From: Symbiodinium natans
Taxonomy: Eukaryota > Sar > Dinophyceae > Suessiales > Symbiodiniaceae
Assembly (NCBI GenBank): GCA_905221605.1
Contig: CAJNDS010000891.1
Coordinates: 678,288-742,287, forward strand
Direction: 5' to 3'
Length of the DNA stretch: 64,000 bases
The stretch's first letter is position 1, and every line of letters starts with the position of its first letter. Both the position numbers and the translations under genes were made by a program. The notes beneath the pieces are model-generated. The model searched no databases and was not told the origin of the DNA. It saw only the letters and a program-made list of their open reading frames with translations. Shown here in pieces: positions 40,180 through 50,350 of the stretch.

Positions 40180-40800
40180 CTAAACCCTAAACCTTAAACC
40201 CCAAGCCCTAAACCCTGAACCCTGAACCCTAGACCATGAACCCTAAACCCTAAACCCTTTCCTCCCTCAGCTTCCCAGACTGCATGGTCACTAGCCCAGG
40301 CAAGCTTCAAAATGCCGCGCGACAGCTGAATGGGGATGCCACAAGCACGGATGCACGCTCGATACCTTTTTTAGGGTCCCCTTGGGGTGGGCGGAAGAAG
40401 TTCGGGGACTTCCTAAACCCTGAACCCCCAAAGCCAAACACAACCCCCAAACCCCCAAACCCCCCAAACCCCCCCAACCCCAAAACACCAAAACCCCAAA
40501 ACCCCAAAACCCTAAACCCTAAACCGTAAATTTCGGGCCTTCTTGTTGAGGTCTAGGGCTGAGGGTTTCTAGGGTTCAGACGGTCTCAGGATACTTGCTG
40601 ACTCGCTTTTGAAACCCTCCCACCCTAGACCGCAGGCCGAAAACCCTAGGCCCTAGAACCTAAAACCCTAAAACCCTAAATCCCAGACACCCTAACACCC
40701 TAACACCCTAAAACCCTAAAACCCTAAAACCCGAAGACCCTAAAACCCGAAAACCCTAAACGCCTAAGCCCTTCAAGCCCTTGCAAGTGGGCTTCAACGG
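40180..40800. other. CCCTAAA/CCCCAAA/CCCTAAAA blocks and short unique pieces
   Basis: Unique GC-rich piece 40,265-40,410 (frames on both strands, for instance minus 40,291-40,491, run into repeat), a CCCCAAA-type stretch 40,430-40,525, and an 8-mer CCCTAAAA block 40,650-40,755. No gene called. Confidence 0.5.
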
Positions 40801-41039
40801 GACCGAAGCTCCGTGCTTCAACGAGCAAAGCTGGGGCGCAGAGGCTTCCGGTGATTCTTCTTCCTAGGTTGGATAAGAGGGACCCTTAGAAGGGAACCCT
40901 TCTGAACCCTCTTCTGGCTCTCTTAAACAGGAGCCTTATTCAGAGGGTCTATATCCCCAAGCGTCCCCGTAATCCTATCCCCTACTTCTGTGGCTCAGGA
41001 TCGCTGAGGCGCCTGTGCCCCTATAGAACTTTAGGCTTC
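40800..41039. other. Unique spacer
   Basis: No telomere-like units and no supported frame. Confidence 0.45.
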
Positions 41040-41166
41040 ATAGGGTTTAGGGTTTAGGGTTTAGGGTTTAGGGTTTAGGGTTTAGGGTTTAGGGTTTAGG
41101 GTTTAGGGTTTAGGGTTTAGGGTTTAGGGTTTAGGGTTTAGGGTTTAGGGTTTAGGGTTTAGGGTT
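41040..41166 (+). repeat. Perfect TTTAGGG block
   Basis: About 17 uninterrupted units; sharp left junction to TTCATAGGG. A short 14-bp gap then separates one more pair of units. Confidence 0.95.
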
Positions 41167-41434
41167 TTGACAAAGGTTTAGGGTTTAGGGCTCATAGGGT
41201 TCGCAAGTTTAGGGTTAGCTATTGTATAAACTACAAGCCCTATTTCTCCTATATCCTCTATACCCAGAGAGCCCAATACCCCTTAATTAAGGAATATTCC
41301 TTAAATCATATTAAGGATCCCTATATAAATTAAGCAGTATTCCCTAATGAAGGGATATGGGGCTCTTTGGGTACAGACTTCATAGGCCCTATAAGCCAGC
41401 AACCCTGAACCTTTTGCTTGGTTCAGCTCAAAGG

Positions 41435-41500
41435 GCCACAGCTGCTCGTGGCCAACGCTTTGCGTGACGCCGGCGAGCGGAAACCTGTGCTGCGTTGATT
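41435..41500 (-). CDS. Exon-like island, hypothetical
   Basis: The minus frame STQHRFPLAGVTQSVGHEQL continues WPFELNQ, open across the island, with TTTAGGG on its right. Protein-like; no family. Confidence 0.35.
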
Positions 41501-41908
41501 TAGGGTTTAGGGTTTAGGGTTTAGGGTTTAGGGTTTAGGGTTTAGGGTGTGAGAAGTGCTGTTCTGGGCTTTGCGCGCAGGGATCTTTGGGCTGTTTGGT
41601 GTTTAGGGTGTAGCCCTAAACCCTAAACCTAAATGTGCAACAGGTAGGGCATGTTCCTGCCAGGACGTTGAACCCCATTCCAAGCCCTTGGAATTTTCCT
41701 GGTGATAAACCCTAAGCCCTATAAACCCTATAAACCCTAAGCCCTAACAAAACCCTGAGCCTAAATTCGAACACTGGATCGGCCTCCTAACCCCACAGCC
41801 TGAACCTGAAAACCCCAACACTAGAAGCCTCAAACCTTACCTGCAAACAAATCCCAAACCAAGAAGCCCTAAAACACAAAACCATACACCCCCAAAATCC
41901 CCAACAAA

Positions 41909-42024
41909 ACTTGGCTGCACTTAGGAGGGTAGCAAAAAATTAAACTTTTAGCTACCTGATTAAGAAACCCAATAAACCCAAAAAGGCGAAAGATGTAAAG
42001 TTACAGTAAAGCACCACAAAGAAA
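41909..42024 (+). repeat. Dispersed repeat, CTTGGCTGCACTT family
   Basis: About 115 bp (ACTTGGCTGCACTTAGGAGG ... AAAGTTACAGTAAAGCACCA) shared with 44,391-44,508. Contains ATTAAGAAACCCAATAAACC in both. Confidence 0.8.
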
Positions 42025-42127
42025 ATCTCCCAAAACCCAGAAACCCTAAACCAAGAAACCCTAAATCCCAAACCATACACCTCCAAAAATCCCCAGCAAA
42101 ATCTCCCAAAACCCAATAGTTCAGAGG

Positions 42128-42195
42128 CCGGCAGGCTCGAACTGCAGAAACAAGGAGATGCCCGCAAGCAGCCAGTGCACCCCGGCCTCGGATGA
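42128..42195 (-). CDS. Exon-like island, hydrophobic
   Basis: The minus frame SSSEAGVHWLLAGISLFLQF ends in EPAGL and a TGA. The hydrophobic run could be part of a membrane segment. C-rich sequence on the left, TTTAGGG on the right. Unrecognised. Confidence 0.35.
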
Positions 42196-42331
42196 TGAGG
42201 GTTTAGGGTTTAGGGTTTAGGGTTTAGGGTTTAGGGTTTAGGGTTTAGGGCTTAGGGCTTAGGGTTTGGGGTTTAGGGTTTGGGGTTGGGGGTTTGGGGT
42301 TTAGAGGGGTTTGGGGTTTAATAATCCGGGC

Positions 42332-42448
42332 TTACAGTAAACTCCAAACAGCTGGAACATCCTTATCCCCATACCTCAGAAGGTAAACTAAAGGGAACCC
42401 CAGCTCGACTCATCTGTAAACCATGTTCCAACTTTCTGGAGTTTACTG
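42332..42448. repeat. Dispersed inverted-repeat element, ACAGTAAACTCC family, inverted copy
   Basis: TTACAGTAAACTCCAAACAG on the left and CTTTCTGGAGTTTACTG on the right, with the internal body inverted relative to 39,933. ATGTTCCAACTTTCTGGAG pairs with AGCTGGAACAT. Confidence 0.75.
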
Positions 42449-42479
42449 GAGGGTTCTTTTGCAGGAGGGCCATGGCTAT

Positions 42480-42763
42480 TTAGGGCTTAGGATTAGGGTT
42501 CTTTTGTAGGAGGCCTAGGGACATTTACTGACATATGGGTGGTTGTCAAAATTTTGGTCCCTTTTTGGATCCCGATTATAATACGGCACCAAATGTATTT
42601 AGGGTTCCCCAAAAGGGATCATCATCATGACAGCCACCCACATTGTAAGAGGGGCAGCCTTTGGTGGGGTTGGTTACTTTACAAGGAACCTAGGTCCCCC
42701 CAAAAAAGGGAGCAGGCTAGGGCTGCCAAGTTTCGGGTTTAGGAGGCCTAGGGGCTTGTTCGG
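42480..42763. other. Spacer with doubtful plus frames
   Basis: Plus frames 42,539-42,742 and 42,627-42,872 lack motifs. No gene. Confidence 0.4.
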
Positions 42764-42910
42764 GCATAGGTCGTGCTTTTCCGCCTTATGCGAACAGTCC
42801 TTAGTAGGGATTCTACCCCCCCCCCCCCTATCATCATCTCGATTAAGGACAAACCCTAAACCTAAACCTTAGACCCTAAACCTTAGAATTAAGGGGGAGC
42901 ATGCCAAGGC
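42764..42910. repeat. GGGATGTTCCCCC-family element with C run and ITS in its arms
   Basis: Left arm TTATGCGAACAGTCCTTAGTAGGGATT, a 13-nt C run, then ATTAAGGAC. At that point about 35 bp of CCTAAACCTTAGACCC units intervene before TTAAGGGGGAGCATGCC. Another family member interrupted by telomere-like units, this time in the right arm. Confidence 0.65.
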
Positions 42911-43351
42911 ATAGGGCTGGTAGCATTTGCTTGGGTTTCTGGGAGGAAGGGGGTTGGAGGTTTAGGGTGATGAAAACAGGAGTATCAAGTCTAGTGTTCT
43001 TAGACTTGTTCAATCTGGAGGTTCAGGGTTTAGGGTTTAGGGGTAGGGTTTAGGGTTCCGAAGCCCTAAGCCCTAAACCCCAAACACTAAACCCTACTAA
43101 CCGTGTAACAGCCCCCTTCCCCCCCAAAGAAGCGATCGCCGAGTGACGATGCTATGGAGCACTCTGAACGGCCAGCGGATGTCGCCGGGGCCGGCAAGGG
43201 AGCACTCCTCTAACATGGGATGATGCCTAGGCTCACCCTGAACCCTAAGACCCTAGACCCTAGACCCTAAACCCTAAACCCTAAACCCTAAACCATAAAC
43301 CCTAAACCCTAAACCCTAAACCCTAAACCCAATCCAGCCAGCCTCGGCACC

Positions 43352-43939
43352 ATGGAACATCGACGTCCGGCCGCAGAAGCTGAGGTGACAGCAGATGAGG
43401 GCGCGGACGACGCAGGCGGTGGAACGCAACAGGAACATGTGCCTCGGAGCAGCCGGAGGATCCTGCTTCTAAACCCAAAACCCTAGCGCTAAACCCTAAA
43501 CCCTAAACCCTAAACCCTAAATCCCAAACCCTAAACCCCAAACCTTAAAGAGGCCCCGGCCTTCACCGACGATTCTGAAACCCGAGAAGGACACGAGACC
43601 TCGAAGAAGCCGCAGGTATGGGCATGGCCAGGATTCCAATGCCCCAAACTCTAAACCTTAAACCCTAAACGCCTCCTAAACCCTAAACCCTAAACCCTAA
43701 ATAGGGTCAGTGTGCTAGGGAAGAAGGCCCCACTGCGAGGCTCTGAGTACGTTAGGGGGTAGGGTTTAGGGTTTAGGGCATAGGGCTTAGGGTTTAGGGT
43801 TTAGGGTTTAGGGTCTAGGGTTTAGGGTTTAGGGCTAGGGAGATACCGGAAGTCCGTAGGAGATCGGAAGACCGGGCCGCGGGTTCGCCAAGCGCCACTG
43901 GATGAACAGCGACAGCGACGCCACCTGGGAACCCTTGCG
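43352..43939 (+). CDS. Multi-exon plus-strand gene, acidic hypothetical protein
   Basis: An ATG at 43,352 (CGGCACCATGG context) opens a frame MEHRRPAAEAEVTADEGADD that runs to about 43,460. A CCCTAAA tract follows, then from about 43,551 EAPAFTDDSETREGHETSKK ending at CAG/GTATGG (43,615). A third piece at 43,860-43,939 after CCGTAG reads GRGFAKRHWMNSDSDATWEP and ends at a GCG/GTAGAC donor. All three read plus and share acidic, low-hydrophobic composition. Junction phase of the first intron is not resolved. Family unknown. The introns are largely telomere-like repeat. Confidence 0.5.
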
Positions 43940-43959
43940 GTAGACCCTAACCTTGTGGG

Positions 43960-44085
43960 GTTTCGGGGGTTGGGGTTTAGGGGGTTGGGGTTTAGGGTTT
44001 AGGGTTTAGGGTTTAGGGTTTAGGGTTTAGGGTTTAGGGTCTAGGGTCTAGGGTCTTAGGGTTTAGGGTTCAGGGTTGAAGGTTA
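43960..44085 (+). repeat. TTTAGGG block
   Basis: Array with about nine perfect units and GGTCTAGGGTCTAGGG variants, inside or just downstream of the 43.4-kb gene. Confidence 0.85.
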
Positions 44086-44256
44086 GGCCAACCTTGTGGA
44101 CCACTGGCTACGGTTTGAACCATGGGCCCTAGGCGGCCCCTTACTCTTGTTTCTAGGCATCCGAAGTATGGGACCGTATTATGACAAAACGCAAAAAAGG
44201 GGTTTAGGGTTTAGGAATTAGGGTTGAGGGTTTAGGGATACATAGGTTACTTTAAG

Positions 44257-44367
44257 ACCCTGAGGGTCCATGTGCCTTGTTGTTACGTACTTGTGCCCCA
44301 AAGTCCCTATATAGAAGGCGGGTTAAGGCCCCAGTATTCCCTGTTTAGGTGCATGGACCCTTAGGGT
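44257..44367. repeat. GGATCCATG-family inverted repeat, compact copy
   Basis: CCCTGAGGGTCCATGTGCCT on the left and AGGTGCATGGACCCTTAGGG on the right form a 20-bp near-perfect inverted pair; about 111 bp. No ITS insert. Best reference for the family ends. Confidence 0.8.
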
Positions 44368-44390
44368 TCTACGTAGTGCATATAAGGGTT

Positions 44391-44508
44391 TTACTTGGCT
44401 GCACTTCGCAGGGTAGCTATAAATCTATTGTTTAGCTGTCTTATTAAGAAACCCAATAAACCCAAAAAGGCTAAGGATCTAAAGTTACGGTAAAGCACCA
44501 CAGAGTGA
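44391..44508 (+). repeat. Dispersed repeat, CTTGGCTGCACTT family
   Basis: Second copy of the 41,909-42,024 repeat with about 85 percent identity by eye. Confidence 0.75.
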
Positions 44509-44659
44509 ACATGATCCTCTTAAACCCAATAGGGGAAGACATAAACTGTCCCAAGGGCCTACCGAAGTGTTGGGCTTTCTGGGTATCGAGTTTAGGGCGG
44601 TTTAGGGTTTAGGGATTAGGGTTTAGGGTTAGGCTGTTAGGACCCAAAATTAATGGTAC

Positions 44660-45000
44660 GCCCAGGCCCTGGAGCCTGGAGCCAATGTCAGCAAAAGCGA
44701 TGTAGTCGAAGAAAGATTCAACATGCCACTTGGACATGCCCTGGTTTAAGGTTTAGGGTCCAGGGTTAGGGTTTAGGGGGTATGGAAAACTCCTTCCATA
44801 CATTCTCCTCTTAAAGGTTAAAGGGTATGGGTTGGGGGTATGCTGAGTTATTCTTAGATCTGGGGCGGGGGGGGGGGGACCCTTGCCAGCTCACGTAGAT
44901 CCCACGTCCTCTCAGAATGTAGCCGCGCGGCGAATTGCCACAAAGCAAACCAGTAGTTGTGGTGCACATCGATAGAGAAGGTGCCTGACATCTCTTGAAG
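44660..45000 (-). CDS. Two-exon gene, hypothetical helical protein
   Basis: Exon 1 (45,000-44,881) encodes MSGTFSIDVHHNYWFALWQF then AARLHSERTWDLRELAR and ends at AGG/GTCCCC. Exon 2 (44,740-44,660) follows an AAACCAG acceptor, encodes GMSKWHVESFFDYIAFADIG then SRLQGLG, and ends at GGC/GTACCA. Both exon ends are in phase 0, so the 140-nt GT-AG intron joins them without frame change. The last 40 nt of that intron are CCCTAAA-derived. Composition (aromatic, amphipathic helices) is convincingly protein. No family recognised; 5' and 3' parts are not found. Confidence 0.6.
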
Positions 45001-46020
45001 GTTTCGGGGGTTTGTTCTAAACGCGAAACTCTAAACCCCATGCACTTTGGGTTTGCCAAATAGCCTGAACCCCACAATGGGGTCCTTCTATCAGCAAACC
45101 TACCTGCGGTTTAGGACTTAGGGTTTAGGGATGAGTAAGGAATCAGTAAAGAACCTACGCGGGGGGCCGGGGGGGGGGGGCCACCCGAATTTAAATGCGA
45201 TTGAGATTCCCTGAAGGGATGAGGCGGTGGCAGGGCCTCAAACCTACCCGAACCGAAAGCCAAGCTTTGGGATAACTTGACAACCTAGAAGTCCTGAAGC
45301 CTACTTAAATAGACCCAGGAGTAACCCTTTTTGGGTTTTCAAGGGGATTGCAAGGGAACCCCAACCCTGCAAAAAGGCAATACGGGCCTACTCCGGGTCC
45401 TACTGTAGTTAAGCCCCTTGAACCCAATCCCAAACCTCCGAATTCCCAGCCCTGCCTGACGAAGGGCCTAGCCCTATCCCAAAGGATTCAGGTGCTGCGG
45501 TCATAGGGAAAAATGCAGCCCCCGAAGAAACTACCATGTAGTCCCTTGTTGGGTCAAAGTATCTACTCTAGCTGTTCTGTAACTGTAGGAAATATACAAA
45601 TGAAAATCTAGATCCTGAACCCTAAACCCTGATGTCACCTTCTGATATACGACCCTGAGACTTGTATACTGTATATGTATACTCCTAGACGCTAAGCACG
45701 AAACCCTGAACCCTAAGCCCTGAACCCTAAACCCTGAATCCTAAACCTCAACCCTAAACCTAAACAAACCCTGACCCAAAACCCTAAACTGGCCCTAAGC
45801 CCTAAGCCCTAAACTGCCCTAAACTGGCCCTAACGCTGAACCCTACTGAAGCCTAAACCCTGGACCCTGAACCCTAAACCCTCAACCCTAAACCCTAGCC
45901 CTAAACCCTAGCCCTAAACCCTAGACGCTGAACACTGAAGGTCCCAGCGTCAGAGGAGCAGGCTAAGCGCAGCCTGGCAGGCGCAGAGCGCACTGCGGAC
46001 CGCAAGCTGCCTCTCTGCAT
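45001..46020. other. Spacer and degenerate CCCTAAA tract
   Basis: Unique sequence to 45,620 with G runs at 44,867 and 45,170, then a worn CCCTAAA/CCCTGAA tract (45,620-45,930) with a repeated AAACTGGCCCTAA motif. No gene. Confidence 0.5.
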
Positions 46021-46169
46021 GTTAGGGTTTAGGGGTTTAGGGTTTAGGGCTAGGGTTTAGGGTTCATGGTATAGGGTTTAGGGTTTAGGGTTCAGGCTCT
46101 ACGGCTGAGGGTTTTAAGTGGAGGGTTTGGGGTTCAGGCTTAGGGTGTAGGGTTTGTGGGTTCAGCTTT

Positions 46170-46560
46170 TTGTTTGGGTTTAGTGGAGTTGGCTCATCCA
46201 AGCCTGGTTCCTGGATGTTCTTGCTGGAGTTAAGGGATAGACAATCCTGGTCTAGGCCCAAGAGTAACCTAGGAATACCTACGGGTTTAGGAGCAACCTA
46301 GGAATAGAAGGGGTATGTAGAGGAATCTAAACCTTAAACAAGGGAATAAAGGCCTACTCTGGGTCATGTCAAATAAGAGGGGTTGTGTCCAATAATGAGA
46401 CTAGTCATACACATGTGTACCAAGATGATATTAGAGGGCATAGATGTTTGTTAAGCTATTAGGGTTTACTGATATTATTAAGGGTTCAGGCCCGGTGACA
46501 GTTTAGAGGAAGGTTTCTTTTCAAATGTTTCAACGATTTCAAGTTACAGGGCCTTGAGGG
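46170..46560. other. Unique spacer
   Basis: Two near repeats of CCTAGGAATAxxxxxGGG (46,268 and 46,299) and the GGCCTACTCTGGGTC motif. No gene-like frame. Confidence 0.5.
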
Positions 46561-46664
46561 TCTTGGGTTTAGGGTTTAGGGTTTAGGGTTTGGGGTTTAG
46601 GGTTTGGGGTTTAGGGTTTAGGGTTTAGGCATTAGGCTTTCGGGACCCCGGGCTCAAAAACCCC

Positions 46665-46710
46665 TGCGCCGCACCCGCGCCGCCACTGCTTGCGGTCACT
46701 TGCCTTCTCC
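46665..46710 (-). CDS. Small exon-like island
   Basis: The minus frame EKASDRKQWRRGCGAGVFEP lies next to a TTTAGGG block. Short, so low confidence. Confidence 0.25.
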
Positions 46711-46729
46711 GGGGTTTAGCCTTTTCAGG

Positions 46730-47350
46730 GTAAACATCGAGCATACTTGGACCCCAAGTCACTACGTGTCATCTTTTCACCATCATGTGCTTCGAGGTTC
46801 GAATTCATGGATACATTTCACTGCTTCACCCCAAGTAGAAGTCTACTTATAGCCTACTTAGAGGACGTATGGGTCTCGTAGTAACACTTCTGATTGGGGT
46901 TATAAGTTCTCGGTACCCTGAAACTCCAAGTAGTGACGACTGCCCCAAGCACGGCTTATCATTGGTTCGGCACACAGACCTGAAGGGTTTTAGGGGTATG
47001 GGGTTAGGAGTTTGGGGCCCTAAACTCCTTAAGCGTTGCAGGCGTTTCGGGTTTAGGGTTTTCGGCTTGTTCCGTCTTTCCTCCCCCAAAAGGCGTGGGG
47101 CCCCCACCCTACACCTGTTCTCCTGCGAGGGGAGGCTCTTAAATTTAGGGCATTGAGTTTAGGGGGCGAGAGGCTCCGCAAACTCCAGCCTTTGCCAGGA
47201 GCTCCAGTTCAGAAATGCATGAAAGGTTTAGGGTTGAAGAGAGTGACACTTATGTTGTGCTTTGGTGAGGGGGGTTGGGATCTAAGCCATTTTGGGGCAA
47301 TGTTGCTGTACGAACTAAACAGGGGTGGGTGGGCAAGCGGTGCTTGAAAG
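46730..47350. other. Spacer with partial repeat copy and unsupported frames
   Basis: Contains an end of the TACTTGGAGGTTCA family (46,890-46,936, reverse). Frames 46,847-47,156 are open on both strands but without motifs. Confidence 0.4.
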
Positions 47351-47406
47351 AAGCACGGACTCAAACGGCCCCAAACCCTAAACCCTGAACCCCAAGACTT
47401 TTGCAG

Positions 47407-47540
47407 CCAATGGCGACCAAGGCGTTCCTTGAGGCACTGCCTCAGGCCCTTCAGCGGGCGATGCGGGCGACGGATACAACACCAATTACCCAGGAGCCTC
47501 GCATGAAGCTGAGCCTTGAATCCTTTTGCTACAAGTATCT
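47407..47540 (+). CDS. Exon-like region, plus strand, hypothetical
   Basis: A CTTTTGCAG acceptor preceded by CCCTAAA-type sequence opens MATKAFLEALPQALQRAMRA then TDTTPITQEPRMKLSLESF. Helical, protein-like. The minus strand is also open, and this lies just beyond the stop of the AAA+ gene on the other strand, so the two genes would converge. Confidence 0.35.
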
Positions 47541-47662
47541 ACGATGCTTAGTTGGCATCGCATGGAACACATGTCGTCCGGCGAGCTTTTGGCCAGGACG
47601 GAGTGCATGCTGAATCTGTGTTGCCAGCCCTCGCATCATGACGGCTTGTTGGCTTGCTGAAA

Positions 47663-48812
47663 TTAGCGGCTGAACAGCTTTGTTTGTCCGTGTGGCCTGT
47701 GCTGCAACTCATCCACCTTCTTTTTGAACCCTTCTGTAATGTCTTGCTTTTCGATCTCCATGATGACAGCCTGGGTGTCATTGGTCCGGCTCGAAATCTC
47801 TGTCTCGACTGCATAAAGGAGATGATCCACCAGACCAGCATTGTAACGAGGAATGAGACTTTTCACTTGCTTTTGGCTCATGCTCTCTTGCAGGAAGGTT
47901 AGGTTGAATCGAAGCTTGTAACCCTCTTCGTGTGCCTTTCGCTCGAAAATCTCCACCAAGTCGCGTGGCTCGTAGTCAGCTAAGTGGATTTCCATGTAGA
48001 TCCGGCGTTCAAGACCCTCGTTGACGGCATACAACTTGCGCATGTCCTTCTCGTAACCTGCAAAGATCACTACCGTGTCATCAGCCTCGTTGAGATGCGA
48101 CATGATTTCCTCCGCAACATCCCTGCCACAGTGATTGGGATTCTCGTTTACGAGCCTTTCTGCCTCGTCAATGAAGAGAATGCCACCTTTGGCTTTCTCG
48201 AACCTTTGTTGGAAGGAGACCCTAAGCCCTAAACCCTAAACCCCAAACCCTAAATGTCGAAGTGGGCGCCGCATATGGTCCTATAGAGGACATGGAGGCA
48301 AACGATGCAAGAAACACTCCCATCGCAATGTGTCAGGGCTTTTCTTGAATCAACTCGGTCCATCCCAGCATAGGCAATTCGGTCTACTATAACACCCCTA
48401 ATCAATCTTAGAAAAAGCCCTTCCCAGAAGACTTCCCCCGAACTGTGGCGAGGCTCCATTCTCTGACGATGGTGTGGACAGTCCTGTGCGCATCATCTGC
48501 GCACAACTGTCCACGCTGAACCGTATGGACTTCTCCTGGCAACGACCGGCTTTTACAAACTGCATGCTGTAGGCCCCCGAATATGTCCTGGATTCGGCTT
48601 ATAAACATGAGTAATCTTCATTGGTAACACGAAGTTATTCGTCTCCAGTTTGACGCCTAACACAAGGACGGGCGTGTGCGTGTTGGTGCGCGCAGGGGCC
48701 CTGGTGGAAGACAGGCTCCAGCATCCAAGCCGTTCCACAATGTTCTGCTGAGGGCTCCAGGCTTATACCGCCCAGACTGGAATGTGTCTGCGTGTGTGCG
48801 TGTGTGCGTGTG

Positions 48813-48872
<60 letters not shown>

Positions 48873-48931
48873 TGTGTGCGTGTGTCTGTGTGTGTGTGTG
48901 TGTGTGTGCGGGTGTGTGTGTGTGTGTGTGC

Positions 48932-48990
<59 letters not shown>

Positions 48991-50212
48991 TTTTGCGCGC
49001 GCTTGCACGCGCGCGTGGGTGGGTGAGTGGGTGGGTGTGTGCTTGTGCTTGTGCTTGCGCTTGAGCTTGCGCTTGTGCTTGTGCTTCTGTGCTTGTGTGT
49101 GCGTGTGTGTTCCGTGTGTGCTGCGTGAGTCGACTTTCCAGCCGCTTGAGCTCCGGACGTCCGCGCATTGCGCTTGCACTGGAAGAGTCGGTTTCCGAGC
49201 CACAAGAGCTGCAGACATCTCCAGACGTCCTCCGCGTGCTGCGTTTCCACTAGACTGCCATGTCGTGACTTCAGGAGTTTCGCAAGCGGCATATGTCTTG
49301 CGCTTGAGGAGGATGCGCACAGCCAAGTATATCATGATGGTACATGGACCCTTGGGGTAGCCCTCCCAACCCTACCCGAAACGCTAAACCCTAAACCCTG
49401 CACCCAGTGCGCAACCAAAGCCCCCTGGCCGTAGACGTTGGAACCCCATCGCGACTGCAACAGCAGAATGGCCAAGCATGGCCCCCCCCCTAATGCCTGT
49501 CGGAACCATAAACCCTTTGAGGGTTCATTTCGTCCTTAAGGAACTCGCGCCTGCCGTCAGGATACCAAAACGCTTGAGCATAGCTCCCATCTCTCTCGCT
49601 ACTGTCGTCTTGCCACTGCCCGGGCCGCCTGTCAAGACCTTTAGTTGATAGAGAATCGACAAACGCAGTTAGGCCGTGTGACATGCCTGCGCCCGCCGGA
49701 TCTCAACTGGGGCTTATTTTGCCTTGTTTATAAGCTGCAATAAACCTTCATGTATACTATGTAGCTATGGAGAACATGGCGCTGCACCTGCTGCCAAGCT
49801 GCAAAGTGTGGCGTAGGAGGCTTTCTCCCTGCTTCGCCCCGCGATGTTTTGAGCCCATTTGTAGTCTGGCGGCGCTCCATCATCTTAGAGTGCTGCTCAG
49901 CTCACTAGGGTCTAGGGTTTAGGGTTTAGGGTTTAGGGTTTAGGGTTTAGGGTTTAGGGTTTAGGGTAAACGGCAACGAGACTTTTCTTCATGTCCCTCC
50001 TGCCCACGAACGTCTTGTCCAGACAGTCCACGAAAGCCTTCTCATTCTTTGGATGTTCGCAACTGGGCTTTGTCTTCCCCCTGAAGGCCAGAGTCATCCC
50101 GGCCTTAACTTGCCGTGTTGAACATGTCAGCACGTATACCACCCAGCGACAAAGACAACCATGACCCTTGGACACGATTTTCGACAAGACCCTCCCTTGG
50201 TTGCCCAAGAGT
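47663..50212 (-). CDS. CbxX/CfqX-type (SpoVK-like) AAA+ ATPase, multi-exon
   Basis: AAA+ proteins of this family remodel target complexes (CbbX reactivates red-type Rubisco). Proposed exons, minus strand: 50,212-49,972 (ends [13 protein letters not shown], the usual segment before the P-loop); 49,883-49,800 (28 codons, [14 protein letters not shown]); 49,638-49,551 with Walker [14 protein letters not shown]; about 48,535-48,445 ([10 protein letters not shown], the pore-loop/linker region); 48,221-47,663 with Walker [25 protein letters not shown], the arginine-finger-like GLERRI and a C-terminal lid, ending in TAG. Phases match for the first four exons; the exact end of the fourth is unresolved. 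Donors are GT or GC. Intron 1 is mostly CCCTAAA units; the 1.0-kb third intron holds a GT/GC microsatellite and ITS. The N-terminus is incomplete. Substrate unknown. Confidence 0.75.
48222..48250 (-). repeat. Telomere-like units abutting the Walker B exon
   Basis: In the sense direction TTTAGGGTTTGGGGTTTAGGG...CTTAG leads directly into the exon; the repeat unit itself supplies the TAG/G acceptor. Confidence 0.6.
48783..49110 (+). repeat. GTGC / GT microsatellite inside the AAA+ gene intron
   Basis: TGCG units (48,809-48,870), then a long GT tract with GTGCGG interruptions to about 48,988, then GCTTGT units. Long frames over it on all frames (THTHT, RACVRAC) are artefacts; alternating purine-pyrimidine could form Z-DNA. 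Confidence 0.95.
49884..49971 (-). other. Telomere-repeat intron (88 nt) of the AAA+ gene
   Basis: Sense strand: GTTTACCCTAAACCC at the 5' end, seven to eight CCCTAAA units, CCCTAGTGAGCTGAGCAGCA, then CTCTAAG/ATG. GT-AG, phase 0 on both sides, and the flanking exons align to continuous AAA+ sequence. The clearest single case of an ITS acting as an intron. Confidence 0.6.
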
Positions 50213-50219
50213 CTTCAAA

Positions 50220-50335
50220 ACCCTAACCCCTAGGCCCTACCTAAACCCTAAACCCTGAACCCTAAACCCTAAACCCTAAACCCCGAACCCTAAACCCTAA
50301 ACCCTAAACCCCAAACCCTAAACCCTAAACCCTAA
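50220..50335 (-). repeat. CCCTAAA block
   Basis: About 14 units with CCCCGAA and CCCCAAA variants, upstream of the AAA+ gene's first recognised exon. Confidence 0.85.
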
Positions 50336-50350
50336 GACCGCCCTCTACAG

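Noticed and set aside
48635-49360. Frames of up to 211 codons rich in THTH, RACV or VCVC
   Set aside because: Translations of the GTGC/GT microsatellite inside an intron of the AAA+ gene.
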